From: Branchiostoma floridae
Taxonomy: Eukaryota; Chordata; Leptocardii; Amphioxiformes; Branchiostomatidae
DNA: 64,000 bases
Direction: 5' to 3'
NCBI RefSeq assembly: GCF_000003815.2
Contig: NC_049983.1
Coordinates: 24,015,785-24,079,784, forward strand
Shown here: piece after piece, positions 22,895 to 35,517 of the stretch
Numbering within the stretch: position 1 is the stretch's first letter
Layout: the number at the start of each line of letters is the position of its first letter
Notes under the pieces: generated by a model
Database searches by the model: none
The model's input: the letters and a program-made list of their open reading frames with translations, nothing else
Told to the model about the DNA's origin: nothing
Translations under genes and position numbers: made by a program

Positions 22895-22930
22895 GAGAGA
22901 GAGAGAAGAGAGGAGAGAGAGAAAGAGAGT
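22853..22930 (+). repeat. (GA)n microsatellite
   Basis: Nearly pure gagaga run with a few interruptions. Confidence 0.95.
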
Positions 22931-24019
22931 CAGATTTCCATGTGATAGAGAGAAAGAGAAAGACATGAGCCACTAATGCAATTTTTCATCCTGTGGCTAG
23001 TACATGTGACTAGTACAGACCAATACTTGAGGGAAGATTTGTGTGACCACAGGGACCATATATTCCTATTTTGACCCAATTGCCGACTCAATATGCCCCG
23101 GAATATTGGGCAGAGCGATATTGCTCGACCACTCAACTGTAACGCCATCCCTCAGCCGCGAAGATACTCATAAATCTTCTGCAGGTTGGAATAGTTGAGA
23201 GTTACCATATTCTCTCCCCTGTGGTCATGTGACCTGGCACCATTTCCAGACAACCGCTCAAAGAAATGGGACAGAGTGATACATCACCGGTCCTGCCGGG
23301 CATATAGCCTCACTGCCCCTGACCTAAAGTACCATTCTAAATTGGCTGTAACGCCTGTTACATTAACATCTGGGGCACCTACTACGGGGACCTCCCAGGG
23401 ACAAGTAGAAATGCCCTCAGAGTAAGTGCTTCGTGGGATCATGACATAGCTGTGATTAAAACACTGAACTAAAGACCCTGCCCCACAGAAACACAGGAAA
23501 CGATACACAAGCGTTATAGTCTACCAGGACCGATTCTGTAGAGCTATGGAAATTGCGGATTGCCGTTGCAGATTAAAAGGGGCAAAATGGCCGCTTCGCC
23601 GGCAGCGTGAAACGTAGAACACAACAAAGTTATCGCTCAAAATATTCCATTTTGTAACAGAGAAGTGGGCAGTCATAGCCGTCCACTTCTGCGGGGAAAA
23701 AATAGTCGGAGGGTGCGAAATAACACTCCAACTCCCAAAGGCATCTGTATAACCGTCGTTCGGCGTAACACACCAGCTTCTGTATCTGGTGGCAAGGTAT
23801 TGGGGCATGGTTAGCAATGTAAAAACTATCTTTGCATGCAGTCTTGGCTCAGATGGTATTCTGCAAACGTCATAGTTTGACATATCATCTTAAACTTTAT
23901 GTGCAATACCACCAACGCAAGCAATGGAATAGACGGCGCAGAAGTTATTGTTTTTGCCGTCGTTGTTCTGAGAAGTACAATCTGCGTCATTAGATGGCGT
24001 TTTACAGTTTCGTATCAAA
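22931..24019. other. intergenic, no gene recognised
   Basis: Open frames up to 120 codons occur but show no domain pattern I know. Confidence 0.35.
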
Positions 24020-24281
24020 NNNNNNNNNNNNNNNNNNNNNNNNNNNNNNNNNNNNNNNNNNNNNNNNNNNNNNNNNNNNNNNNNNNNNNNNNNNNNNNNN
24101 NNNNNNNNNNNNNNNNNNNNNNNNNNNNNNNNNNNNNNNNNNNNNNNNNNNNNNNNNNNNNNNNNNNNNNNNNNNNNNNNNNNNNNNNNNNNNNNNNNNN
24201 NNNNNNNNNNNNNNNNNNNNNNNNNNNNNNNNNNNNNNNNNNNNNNNNNNNNNNNNNNNNNNNNNNNNNNNNNNNNNNNNN
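24020..24281. other. assembly gap (262 N)
   Basis: Run of N. Confidence 0.99.
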
Positions 24282-24965
24282 GAATGATTACCCTTCTAGA
24301 AGGAGCGTGATTAACGTGAGACACTCAAGACGAATCGGAGAATAACGTCCTTAATCAAAAGTATTAATAGGTGAATCAACTTAAGGTAGAATTACGACAC
24401 GCAAATGCATCTTCAATAAAGTGTAATCCATTCTATTTACGAGTATGACATTAGTAAATACATGATAAAGTGAAGGAACCGATAATTGCTTTCCTCTGAG
24501 AGACACTAAGATTATATAGGGACTTTTAATATAGAAACGTAATGTAGTTCAATAAGTAATGTACATGGATATACATTACTAAGTGGCCTACTGTGGCACT
24601 TTTATGGCGACGCTGGAAGAGGACAAATGACTCGATTACGCAACCATTTGCACAGCAATGCTGGGTGAGATTTGTCCTCAATTGGTCCAAAGTGCTTAAT
24701 TAGGACAGGATCAAAGGATGATGTAGGAAATTATTCTTTTCTAAGACACAAAACAGACATCTGGCTACGTGTCTGTACACATGGCAAATACTAATGTAAT
24801 TTTAAATAACGAATCTCACATCGCCGAGGTTACCAAGGCTTTCAAAACTATCACACAGCTATCCAATGCTCGCTCGGTCATTTACAGTCTCAATATTTCA
24901 ATACAAAATCTGGTAGAATATTACATTAATTGACTGACTGACTTATCATTTTGCCATGTCAGTTA

Positions 24966-25213
24966 AGATGGTACCATACTGCACTTGAGTCACCGTTGCG
25001 GCACAGTGGGGTTCATTCACTGCGGCACTGTTGTTTTATTTTCGCCGATTTTTGTATAACTTAGATATTGCGTAACACGTAAAAGTATGAATCAGAAGAC
25101 AACAAAATACACAAAACGTAAGAATATTTGTTCTTTATCTTCGAAGTTCTTTGAGTATATTTTGAAGCCCACAGTACTGCACCAGTGCCCCAAGTGCAGT
25201 GAGAGTCCACATT
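24966..25213. mobile_element. MITE, family 1 copy 3
   Basis: The ends gatggtaccatactgcactt and (reverse complement) tgtggactctcactgcactt, plus the interior motif acaacaaaatacacaaaacg, match the copies at 20.1 and 20.4 kb. Confidence 0.72.
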
Positions 25214-28056
25214 TAGGGCATCAAAGAGTCACCTTCACCAAAAACCTTCATAAATCACAAAAAGTTCCCAAACTACTTAACCCACAGCTGACCGACTCGT
25301 TGTCAAGTGTCAGGTTTCTCTGCAGTCTAGTTTGAAATCTGAGGTTGATTGCCACTCGTATCACGTTTCAGCTGCGTTTAATACGATCCCGTTTACAGCA
25401 GGGAATTGTCTAACCGCGTCTCCTTATTCGGTGAAGCGGGTGAACCTGAGCTAAGGTTACCGAGTAGGTGGTGGAAGGGCGCGCTGAGATATTAAGCTTA
25501 CGTTACCGTGCAAAAATCTGATTGTCACGCGATGATGGTTTTGGGTTTATTCGATGTCCTACCGTTAAATTGCCATTGTCAGCCAACTGCATGCATGGCA
25601 AGATTTGTCTGCACCACTATTGGTCATTCCGTGCGTCGTGAAACCCACATGAGATAAAGGCGGGTCCTTTCAGTACGCTTTAATAACCAAGTTTCAACAA
25701 CATCAGTTTCATTGCTATCCTTGCTCTGTCACAAAGAATTAATATGCACCTTCCGTAGATTGTCCGTGCGTTTATATAGCAAATATAATATTCAGTATTT
25801 TACTTGTTGACGTTTTACAGTGAACTGTGCTGTAGGCTGCAAGGCTAACTTGTTGATCTTTTCCGATAGATATCGATTTCGAACTTCTTTGATGTGTATC
25901 TCTGACAGGATTCCTATATATCCTCTTAACATGCTGGCAGTGAGTAAGCTGGTAAGATGACGGATTCAAACTTCCCAGTTAACGAAACTGCACATACGGC
26001 GTTTAGGTTAACGCGGTGACCAAACACAAGGGATCAACCTGATTCAGAATTAGCGGTATTAGAATTACATATTCTCTTTACAGTACACAATGTTTCACGC
26101 TATTTGCTTTAAAGAAGTTGGCATTGCGTTTATTTGTATTCATATTGAGTTTATTGTGAAATCCTATAGCTCATTGAGCTAATATTCCAGGGCTCATTAA
26201 AAACACACACAGTATATACATTGTACAAGTGGATGGACAGATAACATACACTCAAAACAGATACAAATACATATATGTACATATAAGGGGCAGGTAACAT
26301 AAGACGAACTTAGGTAACATATTATTCATGTATCTATCAATACTTTACAGTGCAGCAACTGGACCACGTTACTCATGTAAACTTTTCGCGCAGGTACAAA
26401 GAGTTAGTGATGCGATACTTTCAGTCCTTGGGCGTTGGCTGTTGTAGCTGACAGAGCTGGGAAAGTTTGCAGCTATCCGTCCTGGCCTGGCGCCGATAGA
26501 GATCCGTCAGCCCGTCATGATGGTAATGGAGATCAATGTTTTGGCCTGTCCAGCTTCTTCAACAGGGAGCAGAAGTAGCGCTCGCATACACCGCCTTCTG
26601 AAGTCAGGATCGAAGGTTCAGCATGGCGTAAATGGGACAGGACTCTCCCGATATTAACTAATATCGCCACAGTTATTACAGTCGCGAGTCTGGTGCAGAG
26701 AGGCGTGATGTCTGCATGGAGGCAGCCTTTATCATTGGTCTCAAGTGAAACCCAAATACAAACGTAATTTAAAGTTTAAGGAAATCCCCATACGGCGTTT
26801 AGTTTATATTGATTATTTGTATTTTTCATCATGCCGAAATCAAAATATAATATGTTGCTCACGGAAAGTAAAAGGTAGCTTTATAAGCGCATTACCTTTG
26901 CTCTGATAAATTTCCGTCTATTCGATTATCGGTAGACAAAAATGATTTAGGAGACATGAAGGTATCTCTGTTGGCATCGTTGCTTCTCCTATAAAACCCT
27001 TAGGCATACATCTAGACAATGGAAATAGGTAGAGATAACATTTTATATGAAATATCTGATATTGGACTTAGTGGTTGATAGAGAAAAGCAGCAGCATTAT
27101 ACGTCTTCTCATATTCCGGTTTGGTCAGCCTCTGCAACACATGCATGTTCGCCGTAGCTGTGCTTAGGCTTTTTAACCCTTTCTAGATCGGGGGGGGGGG
27201 GGGATTTGAAAAGTACCTGCGCCAACTTTGACGTCGTATAACTGCCGAACGACGTGTGCTAGGACTAAGAAACTTGGTGACTAAAATATTGTTGGCAACA
27301 ATTTGGCAAATGATATTTTAGTTTGTGAATTATCGGGTTTCTGACAGACGTATTTTACCAAGTTTACTCATTTCAGTTTGGATTATGGAATTTCATAGTT
27401 TTATTGCTAGACGAAACCTGTTTATCTATATCATTTACATCCTGTGTAATATAAGTTACATTTCAAATTAAATATTCATAATTTATGCTAATTAGGCATT
27501 TAGGCATAAAGGCCATTTCTTGTGTACTTGATCTCAAATGAATGCCCAGCGTAATTACAGCTAACTCAGCTGTGTTTGACTTCTGTACATTGATTTATTG
27601 ATTTTAACTTGAAAGTCCATCTGTGTTGGTAGAAGCCATTATTAAATTAGTTGAACTGTAATTTCCAACGTAAAGATTGGCCTCACCATTTATTGATCTA
27701 TTTGCCGTCCATAACTGCTGCTTGAAGTTACGAGCAGTAGTAATTGTAGAACGTTGTTGCAAAGTGAGCCTTTGTTTTCATCAGCTGCCGGTGATCCCGT
27801 ATCCATTTTTACGCGTCTGTCTCACCTGATACGATTCAGGGCAGTGGTACCGATTGTACACCCCTTCCTTATTGTGATGATATTTCTCTTGTAAAATGTT
27901 TTAGCCCAAATCATTATGAAAGTTAGTCATGAGTTTATGGGATGTCTGAAAGTCATGCCTTCTTCTGACTCTAGTGTGAAACTCATTCCATTTTTGATGG
28001 CTAAACGGACAAACATATATATGGCCTCCTTCGGTCAATATTGACCATGATAAAAT
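25214..28056. other. intergenic, no gene recognised
   Basis: AT-rich DNA with a G13 tract at about 27190-27202. Positions 28022-28050 hold GCCTCCTTCGGTC followed by GACCATG, a short motif also seen at 11876-11898, probably a retroelement 3' tail. Confidence 0.35.
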
Positions 28057-28353
28057 CCTAATTGATATCAGCCCTACAGCGTCGACTGTGGCTAAACAGT
28101 CTTATACGAGAATGACAGTCTTTGCCACATAGGGCACATATGTAAGCCGACTGTTGCAGAGCTCTTTTCGCAGGATCCGCTTTTCTTCTGCTATGTGCGT
28201 CAGTCTGGTTTCTCCTGATTTTAGCTGGCTTGACAGTGTACATATCTCCAGCTGGATCTATCATTTGCGAGGTCCTCCCAGTGCTCTGTGTCAATATCAA
28301 TAGCCCTTAGGTACCTCTTGCAGACATCTTTGAAACGTAGCTGCGGCTGTTCG
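28057..28353 (-). mobile_element. LINE reverse-transcriptase C-terminal fragment, frameshifted
   Basis: Minus-strand translation gives LRFKDVCKRYLRAIDIDTEH followed by WEDLANDRSSWR. After a frame break it gives a zinc-finger-like YICALCGKDCHSRIRLFSHS followed by RRC. Both blocks are typical of the end of certain animal LINE polyproteins. It is cut by the N run on its 5' side. Confidence 0.75.
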
Positions 28354-28453
28354 NNNNNNNNNNNNNNNNNNNNNNNNNNNNNNNNNNNNNNNNNNNNNNN
28401 NNNNNNNNNNNNNNNNNNNNNNNNNNNNNNNNNNNNNNNNNNNNNNNNNNNNN
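28354..28453. other. assembly gap (100 N)
   Basis: A 100-N placeholder that separates a minus-strand LINE from the middle of a receptor gene, so the join is not certain. Confidence 0.99.
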
Positions 28454-28454
28454 A

Positions 28455-29687
28455 GTTACGGTCATTCTCCCATCTGGCATCAATACAAGCGCTGACGAGT
28501 CAGATGGGAGAGTAATTGTAGAGGTGAATGGTACAACTTTGAACATTACCATAACAGATGTTACTGTGGCAGATGCTGGTCTGTACAGCTGCATTGTAGC
28601 GACCCCAGTTGGATCCGCATCTGCCACACTAATTGTTGACATTAAAGGCCCGTCTTCATCTTCCCCCCAACTTACTTCGTCAGCGTCCTTGCCGCCTGGC
28701 AAGACAGAAAGCAATGCTGATCCGCTGGTCTTCTCCCTGTCAGTTGGCTTAGGTACATTTTTAGCAATACTGATTATATTTGGCGCTGCTTTAGTTCTGT
28801 TTCAACGTAGGACCCAAAAGTCCCCTTTGGCCCCTGCACCAAAGGAACACTTGGGAGGTGAATCGCCAACCCTTGGTAACACCGACTGCCCCACAGGTAC
28901 AGGTAAAAACGACCAGGATATCATATATGAGAATAGTGATGAAGCCGATACAAACGAACAAGCTAACATAACATTAAGTGACAATGAGAGAGAAACAGGT
29001 ACAATCCAGAAAGCTTACAAGGTAGCAGGTCCTCCCTCTGAAGAGGCTGAATGTCCAAAAGCAGGATGTCGAAATGAATCAAATTGTGCACTCCAGGCAG
29101 AGATGGTTCACGAGCCCTTCGCGTATGAAAATACTGACGGGGAGACTGTACTTGGTGTTGAAGATGAGCACGTGTATGTCAATGATAATGAGAAAATAGC
29201 AGCTGATGCCTCTCAGGCTATCAATCAGTATGGCTGTGAGGAGGTACTTCCTACTTACGAGTTTAACCGTGTGGTTGGTTGTGAGGATGTAAGCACATGT
29301 ATTTTATCTCCCTGTATCTATGGAAATAACAGTGATGAAGCAATGATAACTGTCTCGTCAGCCATGTACAATGATAACAGTAAACAGGCAAAATCTGCTG
29401 TTTCTCATATTATCCACGGAAATTATGGTGATGGTGATGATGATGATACAGTAGTATCTACCCCTTCTCGGTTTACCCGTGAGTCTGGCAATGAGGCTAA
29501 GGCAGTAGCATATGCTTCTTCCCAATTTATATATGAGAATGTCAAGGGAGAAGCAGCGTTTGAAGCCTCATCTGTCATTTACAATGATAACGGTACACAG
29601 GCGAAATCTGAAGATTCTAATGTCGTCTATGAAAATGACGATGGGAGTCCGGCAGATGATGCTCCTCGGTTTGGCTGTCACAGTTAA
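28455..29687 (+). CDS. LRRIG receptor gene 1, C-terminal part (5' part lost in gap)
   Basis: The frame is open from the gap edge, giving 410 codons to the TAA. It covers the end of the second Ig-like domain (VTVILPSGINTS ... DAGLYSCIVATP), a short stalk, a transmembrane helix (about VGLGTFLAILIIFGAALVLF) with a basic stop-transfer FQRRTQKS, and the cytoplasmic tail. Alone among the copies here it keeps the second Ig cysteine (LYSC). The tail has six Y-x-N sites (YENS, YENT, YVND, YGNN, YENV, YENDD). Both blocks of three positions spaced 16 residues apart are present; in the first, the third tyrosine is histidine (IIHGN). It is 3'-adjacent to sequence duplicated at 46.3 kb. Likely a functional gene interrupted by the assembly and not by mutation. 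Confidence 0.85.
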   Translation, partial: VTVILPSGINTSADESDGRVIVEVNGTTLNITITDVTVADAGLYSCIVATPVGSASATLIVDIKGPSSSSPQLTSSASLPPGKTESNADPLVFSLSVGLGTFLAILIIFGAALVLFQRRTQKSPLAPAPKEHLGGESPTLGNTDCPTGTGKNDQDIIYENSDEADTNEQANITLSDNERETGTIQKAYKVAGPPSEEAECPKAGCRNESNCALQAEMVHEPFAYENTDGETVLGVEDEHVYVNDNEKIAADASQAINQYGCEEVLPTYEFNRVVGCEDVSTCILSPCIYGNNSDEAMITVSSAMYNDNSKQAKSAVSHIIHGNYGDGDDDDTVVSTPSRFTRESGNEAKAVAYASSQFIYENVKGEAAFEASSVIYNDNGTQAKSEDSNVVYENDDGSPADDAPRFGCHS

Positions 29688-31863
29688 GATTTCAAGTGTG
29701 TGTAGAAGTCAACTATGTTGTCAGGAAAGTATACCAATTTGACAACTTTGCCAAGACTTCTGTGTAAGCATAAGAAACCTTTAACTAGTGTCTGTAGAAG
29801 TCAATCAATGTAAAGATTTCTTGTGTCTGTAGAAGCTAATTTTATCCGTGGTTGTTATCTGTAGAAGTCAGCTTTGTTGTCCGAAAATTTGACATTTTTT
29901 ACAACTTTGCCAACACTTCCATGAAATACTTTACAAAATGTCTTTGTACATAGTTTTTTCTTCAAACTTTCCATCAAAACAAGAATGTCTACATGATTAA
30001 GCTTGTTTTAAGTTTCTATGTAAGATCAATCAATGATGATAGGCTGAAATATGTAAACATCCCGTCTTGTATCAGTCAATGAAAGGGTATGTCACCCCGC
30101 ACCCCCGGTGTGGTATAACCCTGTTCGTCGACTTACTTACCTACTAGAGCTAAAGAGGCTTATTTATTTGCTTGTCTATTTACACAAGAAATAATACAAT
30201 GACTAAAGAAAATAGATGATAATAGTACAGTAGTGCAAGGATGGCCAATGTAGCACTGACCTATTAACAATAAATGCAATTAAGTATCATTTAGAAGTAC
30301 GTATTGAATTAGAAACATAAACATGTAAGAAAAATATGAACTATTATAAGCATAAGAATCCTAATTTAACTAAAGATAGACAATATGCTTGAACACAAAA
30401 GTTACATAGCAGAAAGCAACTTTACACAACATGGGATAAATTTGTCATGTAAGAAAAGATTCTGTCCATTCTGTCAAAATTATATTGAAGATGAATTTCA
30501 CTTCATAATGTGATGGTCTAGATGCGCTATTTTACGTAATGATTTATTCACATTTCTAACACCATTAATGCAAAAATAGGCAAATATATAAAGTACTGCT
30601 GATTATCCTACTCCATTGTAACATTGCAGCAAATAATTATGTTATAGTAGCACTTATCATTATGTTAACTAGGATGTTAAGCTTTATTCTATACCTCTAT
30701 CTCGTACTTTTGTAATAGTTGTTGCCATACATTGTACCGTGTACAATTGTCGTGCAATGACGTTCTCTCCTCTTTATAACAAAAGCAAAATAAAGTCAAC
30801 AATTTAACAGAGAATCACCATAAGGAGTATCAATTAAATAAACATGAAACTAACACAATGTAGAATCTGCTTGTATCATTTATATACCTTTTACTATTTC
30901 TTTTTAATTGAATAAAACATGTTTATAGACAAGTTTGTGTGCAAGTTGCATAATAGTACACACTTTCTTAAACTTTCATATCTATGATCTCTCAACCCAA
31001 GGAAATTATTTTCGGGGGTATGAAATTCCCATTATTTATCACTGTGTAATTATAGCATTTTCTCATGGGTTATGCAAATGATGTCTTTATTTGCATATTT
31101 CATATCTATAGACATTACTCTCTTACTCCGCTACATATGTGACAAGTTTGAGTGTCCTGTCATGGAATGCAGAGGATTTTCCTCATTAATAATTCAAAAT
31201 AGTTGTTTATTTGCACTACAAGCATCTTTTGATGTGCATCATAATTTAAACATCAAACTAAATCTACCTTCCAAAAATCATGTAGATCGGTCAACACGTT
31301 CTTGCGTTATTTTCTTCTAAACTTGGAAAGGAAATCAGCCCGTGCAGTTTGAAAAAAAAGACGCCAAGGGTATAAAACTTAAATCTGGTGGTTGGTTCTG
31401 TCACATCACATATGGCATAAAAATCGCACGACGATCGCACGACGTTTGTGACCACGCCCTAAGAGCCTAAGAGACAGAAACACAGGAAGCGGCTTTTCCT
31501 CCCTCGCTCACCACCCACTCGGTACCCTGCCTTGCACAAAGCACTCTTCCGACCTGCCCTGGGCTTGAGCAGCAACATGAGACACCGTCATCCACCAACA
31601 GTAACTGATATGAAACCCGTCTTAAATTTGGGCTGTTCCAAATATAAAAAAAATAAATGTGGGGGGGGGGAATTGGATTTTCCAACTGCTTCACCCCCCG
31701 CCTTTTGAATTTCCCCCGATAGCTCGACCCCCCTCTAATTTCATACAAGCGCTCCGATCCCCTTTATTTCAACCCAGATCCAAATGCCTCTACCCCTATT
31801 TTATTTCATCCTAGTAACCTTACCCCCTCTTCATTTTCATCCTAGCTCCTTGACCTTACTTTG
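29688..31863. other. 3' UTR and duplicated non-coding DNA with a LINE tail
   Basis: From about 30040 this is nearly identical to 46490 onward. Positions about 30460-30560 contain a degraded, + strand FCPFCQNYIEDEFHF-type zinc-binding end of a LINE reverse transcriptase. Similar tails lie downstream of each LRRIG gene. Confidence 0.55.
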
Positions 31864-32047
31864 CAGTACAGTAGAATCCGTTTAATTGCACACTCAATTT
31901 GCCCACGCATTTCATGCAATTATCTGGCTGGTGCAGTAATGAGAAGTTATACAGCTGGACTGCACCAGTTTGGGATTTGGGGATTCAGTGCAATACACAG
32001 AAGTGTGCGGTTATACGTTGTGCAATTAACTGGCGTCTACTGTATTG
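31864..32047 (+). mobile_element. pogo/Tigger-like MITE (complete)
   Basis: It starts CAGTACAGTAGAATCCGTTT AATTGCACA and ends TGTGCAATTAACTGGCGTCT actgtattg, inverted termini of about 28 bp. Duplicated at 48330-48520. Confidence 0.75.
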
Positions 32048-32353
32048 AGCTTAAAAGCGGCGTAGAAAAACCCAAATCCAGGCTTATCTCGACCCCCGTT
32101 TGAAATCATCTAAATCCTAAGTTTCCTCGACACCCCTGTTGTAAAGGCCATTTATTTTTAGAACGGCCCAGTGCTCGATAATGATCCACTGTCGACGACA
32201 TCACATGGATATGTCTATGCTGGCAGTTTGGTGAAGTTTGTGCACAACCTTTCGATGTGAATATTTGCATCCATATGGTCCGCTAGTGTTTATCACACAG
32301 TTTATAAAGTCGTACAAAAGTTGCAACAATCAGACATTCTCGAGCTCATAGAC

Positions 32354-32564
32354 TACTGTAAATGCAGAAATGTTAGCGGTGGATTAATGTTCGCGGTTTT
32401 TGCGGTGACCACTTCACCGCGAATTAAAAACCACCGCGACATTTTTCTATTATGATATTAGATTGCAGTCTATGGTGTTACCGCGAACTCAACTCCACTG
32501 CGAAAAGTCCTTTTTCCCGCTACCGCGAAATTAAATCCCCGCGAACTTAATTACATTTACAGTA
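32354..32564. mobile_element. MITE with TACTGTAAATG termini
   Basis: It starts TACTGTAAATGC and ends ACATTTACAGTA. The interior is rich in CGCGGT/ACCGCG motifs in opposite orientation in the two halves, so most of the element can fold. The duplicate at 48853-49060 has lost its left terminus. Confidence 0.75.
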
Positions 32565-32594
32565 ATTGAAGAAAACGGAAATTAACTGGTTGTA

Positions 32595-33380
32595 TTGTAC
32601 CAGTTTCCGTATTTTCAAATGCAACATGACAAGTCCGTATGCTTGTGGGTCACAGTCAGCCACCTGGGAGTGTGTATTGTGAAGTGTGTGTTTGGGGAAT
32701 TCTGGGATAGTACCCTTATCCTCCTTGGCTTCAATTTTGATTTATATCCCTTCAAGACGGTGTATGAAACAATGGACAATGACATGGCATACGTACAGTC
32801 TTCCCGGCTGATTCAGGATATTTTTGGGTATAACATGTGTTCCAATATCATAATTGTCTCTACAGATACAGTGGCCAAAATCTCACTCCTAGCAACTCAA
32901 GATGGTCAATTAATCATGACACTCTTAGCCCTACGATCCAATCAACCAACACGTCATCTTCCGCCGCACAAGGACCCGTTGCTACCCACGTTGCCAGGGC
33001 GCCATTTTGTGTCGTCTGACCCGGGTGCCAGTCAGAAAATGATGTTTGCCTCCTGGCCGGGCGGGTCAGAATTACAGGCAAACAAACAGAAGCGTCACGG
33101 ACATCACATCTCAATACGTGTGTGCACAAGATGGTACTTTCTATTGTTTATTTTCTCTTATTTCTTAATAAAGATAAGGACTCCGAGGAGGAGTAATGCA
33201 GGGCAGGAGATTGCCGGCAAACACCTATATGACACCTCCCGGAGTGCTCATTTAAGGCCTTCGAGAAAAACTGCACTGGCTGCCGACCAGATTCTCTGCC
33301 GATCCTGGCTAAAAGTTGGGTTCCCTGGGTATCAGCCAATCAACGTTCGCAAGCTATCCATAATACCTGTTCACATCTAA
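32595..33380 (+). other. long open frame in duplicated DNA, probably non-coding
   Basis: A 261-codon frame is intact here and, as 253 codons, at 49115-49876. No domain is recognised. Counting by eye over the shared 253 codons gives five differences, and all five change the amino acid (C/Y, C/R, S/F, N/H, D/E). That pattern shows no protein-level constraint. Opposite-strand frames are also open in both copies, as expected when two copies are simply nearly identical. Confidence 0.4.
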
Positions 33381-33581
33381 TATTAGCAAACATTAAATAA
33401 CGATAGGACACTTGAATCTGTCGTTCTATTCCTGTGAATACAACGTGATAGAACTCTTAAACTTGCCACATATGTAACGAAAAAGAGGATGCCTATAGAT
33501 ATCGGTTATGCAAATAAAGACCTAATTTGAGTAACTAATGATAAATACAATAATTCAATAGTTGTCATGGATGGGAATTTC

Positions 33582-33863
33582 NNNNNNNNNNNNNNNNNNN
33601 NNNNNNNNNNNNNNNNNNNNNNNNNNNNNNNNNNNNNNNNNNNNNNNNNNNNNNNNNNNNNNNNNNNNNNNNNNNNNNNNNNNNNNNNNNNNNNNNNNNN
33701 NNNNNNNNNNNNNNNNNNNNNNNNNNNNNNNNNNNNNNNNNNNNNNNNNNNNNNNNNNNNNNNNNNNNNNNNNNNNNNNNNNNNNNNNNNNNNNNNNNNN
33801 NNNNNNNNNNNNNNNNNNNNNNNNNNNNNNNNNNNNNNNNNNNNNNNNNNNNNNNNNNNNNNN
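33582..33863. other. assembly gap (282 N)
   Basis: Run of N. The duplicate supplies the missing type of sequence at about 50078-50358. Confidence 0.99.
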
Positions 33864-35517
33864 GTTTATTAGAAAAGCTCACATTCTAATTCGGTGAATG
33901 AATGTGTCTTACCAGGAGTTACTGTCGCACCTGACAAATCAGACAAATATCCATTTGCCATTACATTGGGTGCTAAGTGATGCTTGAAATACATGTGAGA
34001 TAATACCATGGTATAGGTATAGGTGAAATAGGCAAGGAAACACATCACATTCTCATAAATCTTAGCATGAAAGTTCATCTGTGTTGGTAAATGACGTTGG
34101 TAAGTCCCAATCTAACTTAGTGTTGGTTACGTAAATTTTAGTCTTTTCCACATTCTCATAAATGACATCATTGAAAAAGCCAATCCGCATACTTTAACTT
34201 TCTCGAAGGTCTCAAGAATTATGTTCCATTAAATACGTTGCCTATGAACGTGTCTACATAGTACATAAGAAATATACAAGTAATAAATAATACGTAATAC
34301 AAGTAAATTTTACATTTTGTTGTTTTTCCTTTTGTCCTTTTTGAAATGGATGCTTCCTATGGTTTCTTCTATTAGATTGTTGGCTTGTTTTTTCTATATA
34401 ACGAATTATTTCACATGTGGTAACATTGTTTGCAGCCTTTATTTTTGTGCCAATCATTCTGAAGCAGATTTGGCTATCTTTACTAGTATTTGATACTTGT
34501 CTTACATATTTACAATTTTATTAATTTCCTTTCCTTGTTTTCTACATTCATTCATTCATTTATTTTTCTTATATATGACGAATTGTACATGGTACTTAAT
34601 TTGATTTATTGAATTGTTAAAGGGTGGTCATTTTATCAGCTTTTCGAGCTGCTGTAAGGCCACACTTGCACTCATCTATTTCAACTATTGTAATTACTTT
34701 CTTGTGCAAATTAGGCCACGTTGATTTGATTATATGGATGAAATCCTCTTGGAACCCCCAAATTGATGCGAGCGTGCGAACAAAAAAAAAGGTTTGCCAA
34801 AAAAAATCCCCATCATTATGAAATCTAAGTCAGGAAATCTAAGTCAGGAAGGTTGTCACAAATGACTGAATGCAAGAAATATGGTATAGCGAACAATAGA
34901 TTCTTTATTTTAGTGCTTTCACACTTTTTCCTTAATCTTAGAATAGACATTGATATAAGTATACCTTTTCGGATAATTTTGTGAAATCTACGGTATATAT
35001 TTGCTCATATTACAGCTGCTATGTACGATATACTGTTTGCTTAAAACCTTTGTTCTTTGGAAGAGGCAGACAATTGATGCGCGCGTAGATGTAATCCATA
35101 TAATCAAATCAGCATGGCCTTAGCAATAAACAAATAGGACTCTTTCGATCTAGATTTGTACAATACATAATACATAATTCAGCCTTTCATGTCATTATAA
35201 ATTAATCTTACGTAGAAAGTTTCAAAATATTTATCATCCCTTTTTTTTACCTTGGACATTCTGAAAAAAAACAACGTCGATGTACAAAGACGTTTTTCTC
35301 AAGTAAAATGTTTCTTGTGTTTACATTGGAATCTTGGCAAAGTTGTAAAATATGTACACTTTTCCGACAATAAACCTGACTTTTACAGATACTAGATATC
35401 TTTCAATCTATTTTGACAATTTCTTATATTTACAAAAAAGTATTGGCAAAGTTGTACACTTTCCGGACAACAAAGCTGACGTCTACAGATACTGGTATCT
35501 TTATTTTTCAAGGAAAA
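33864..35517. other. duplicated non-coding DNA downstream of LRRIG gene 2
   Basis: Matches 50359-51942. On the minus strand, 34254-34457 resembles the last segment of the LINE seen at 54.3-54.9 kb. Positions about 34720-35120 hold inverted termini (ttgattatatggatga ... gcgagcgtgcgaa and its inverse near 35080-35115) of the family found at 19.9 and 60.1 kb. Confidence 0.5.

Noticed and set aside
23521-23883. 120-codon minus-strand frame
   Set aside because: No recognisable domain, no splice or start context, and unusual composition; kept as intergenic.
28057-28353. C2H2 zinc-finger host gene
   Set aside because: The finger follows the KDVCKRYLRAIDID block of a LINE reverse transcriptase and is frameshifted.
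33562-33897. Open frames across N runs
   Set aside because: They exist only because N was translated as X.
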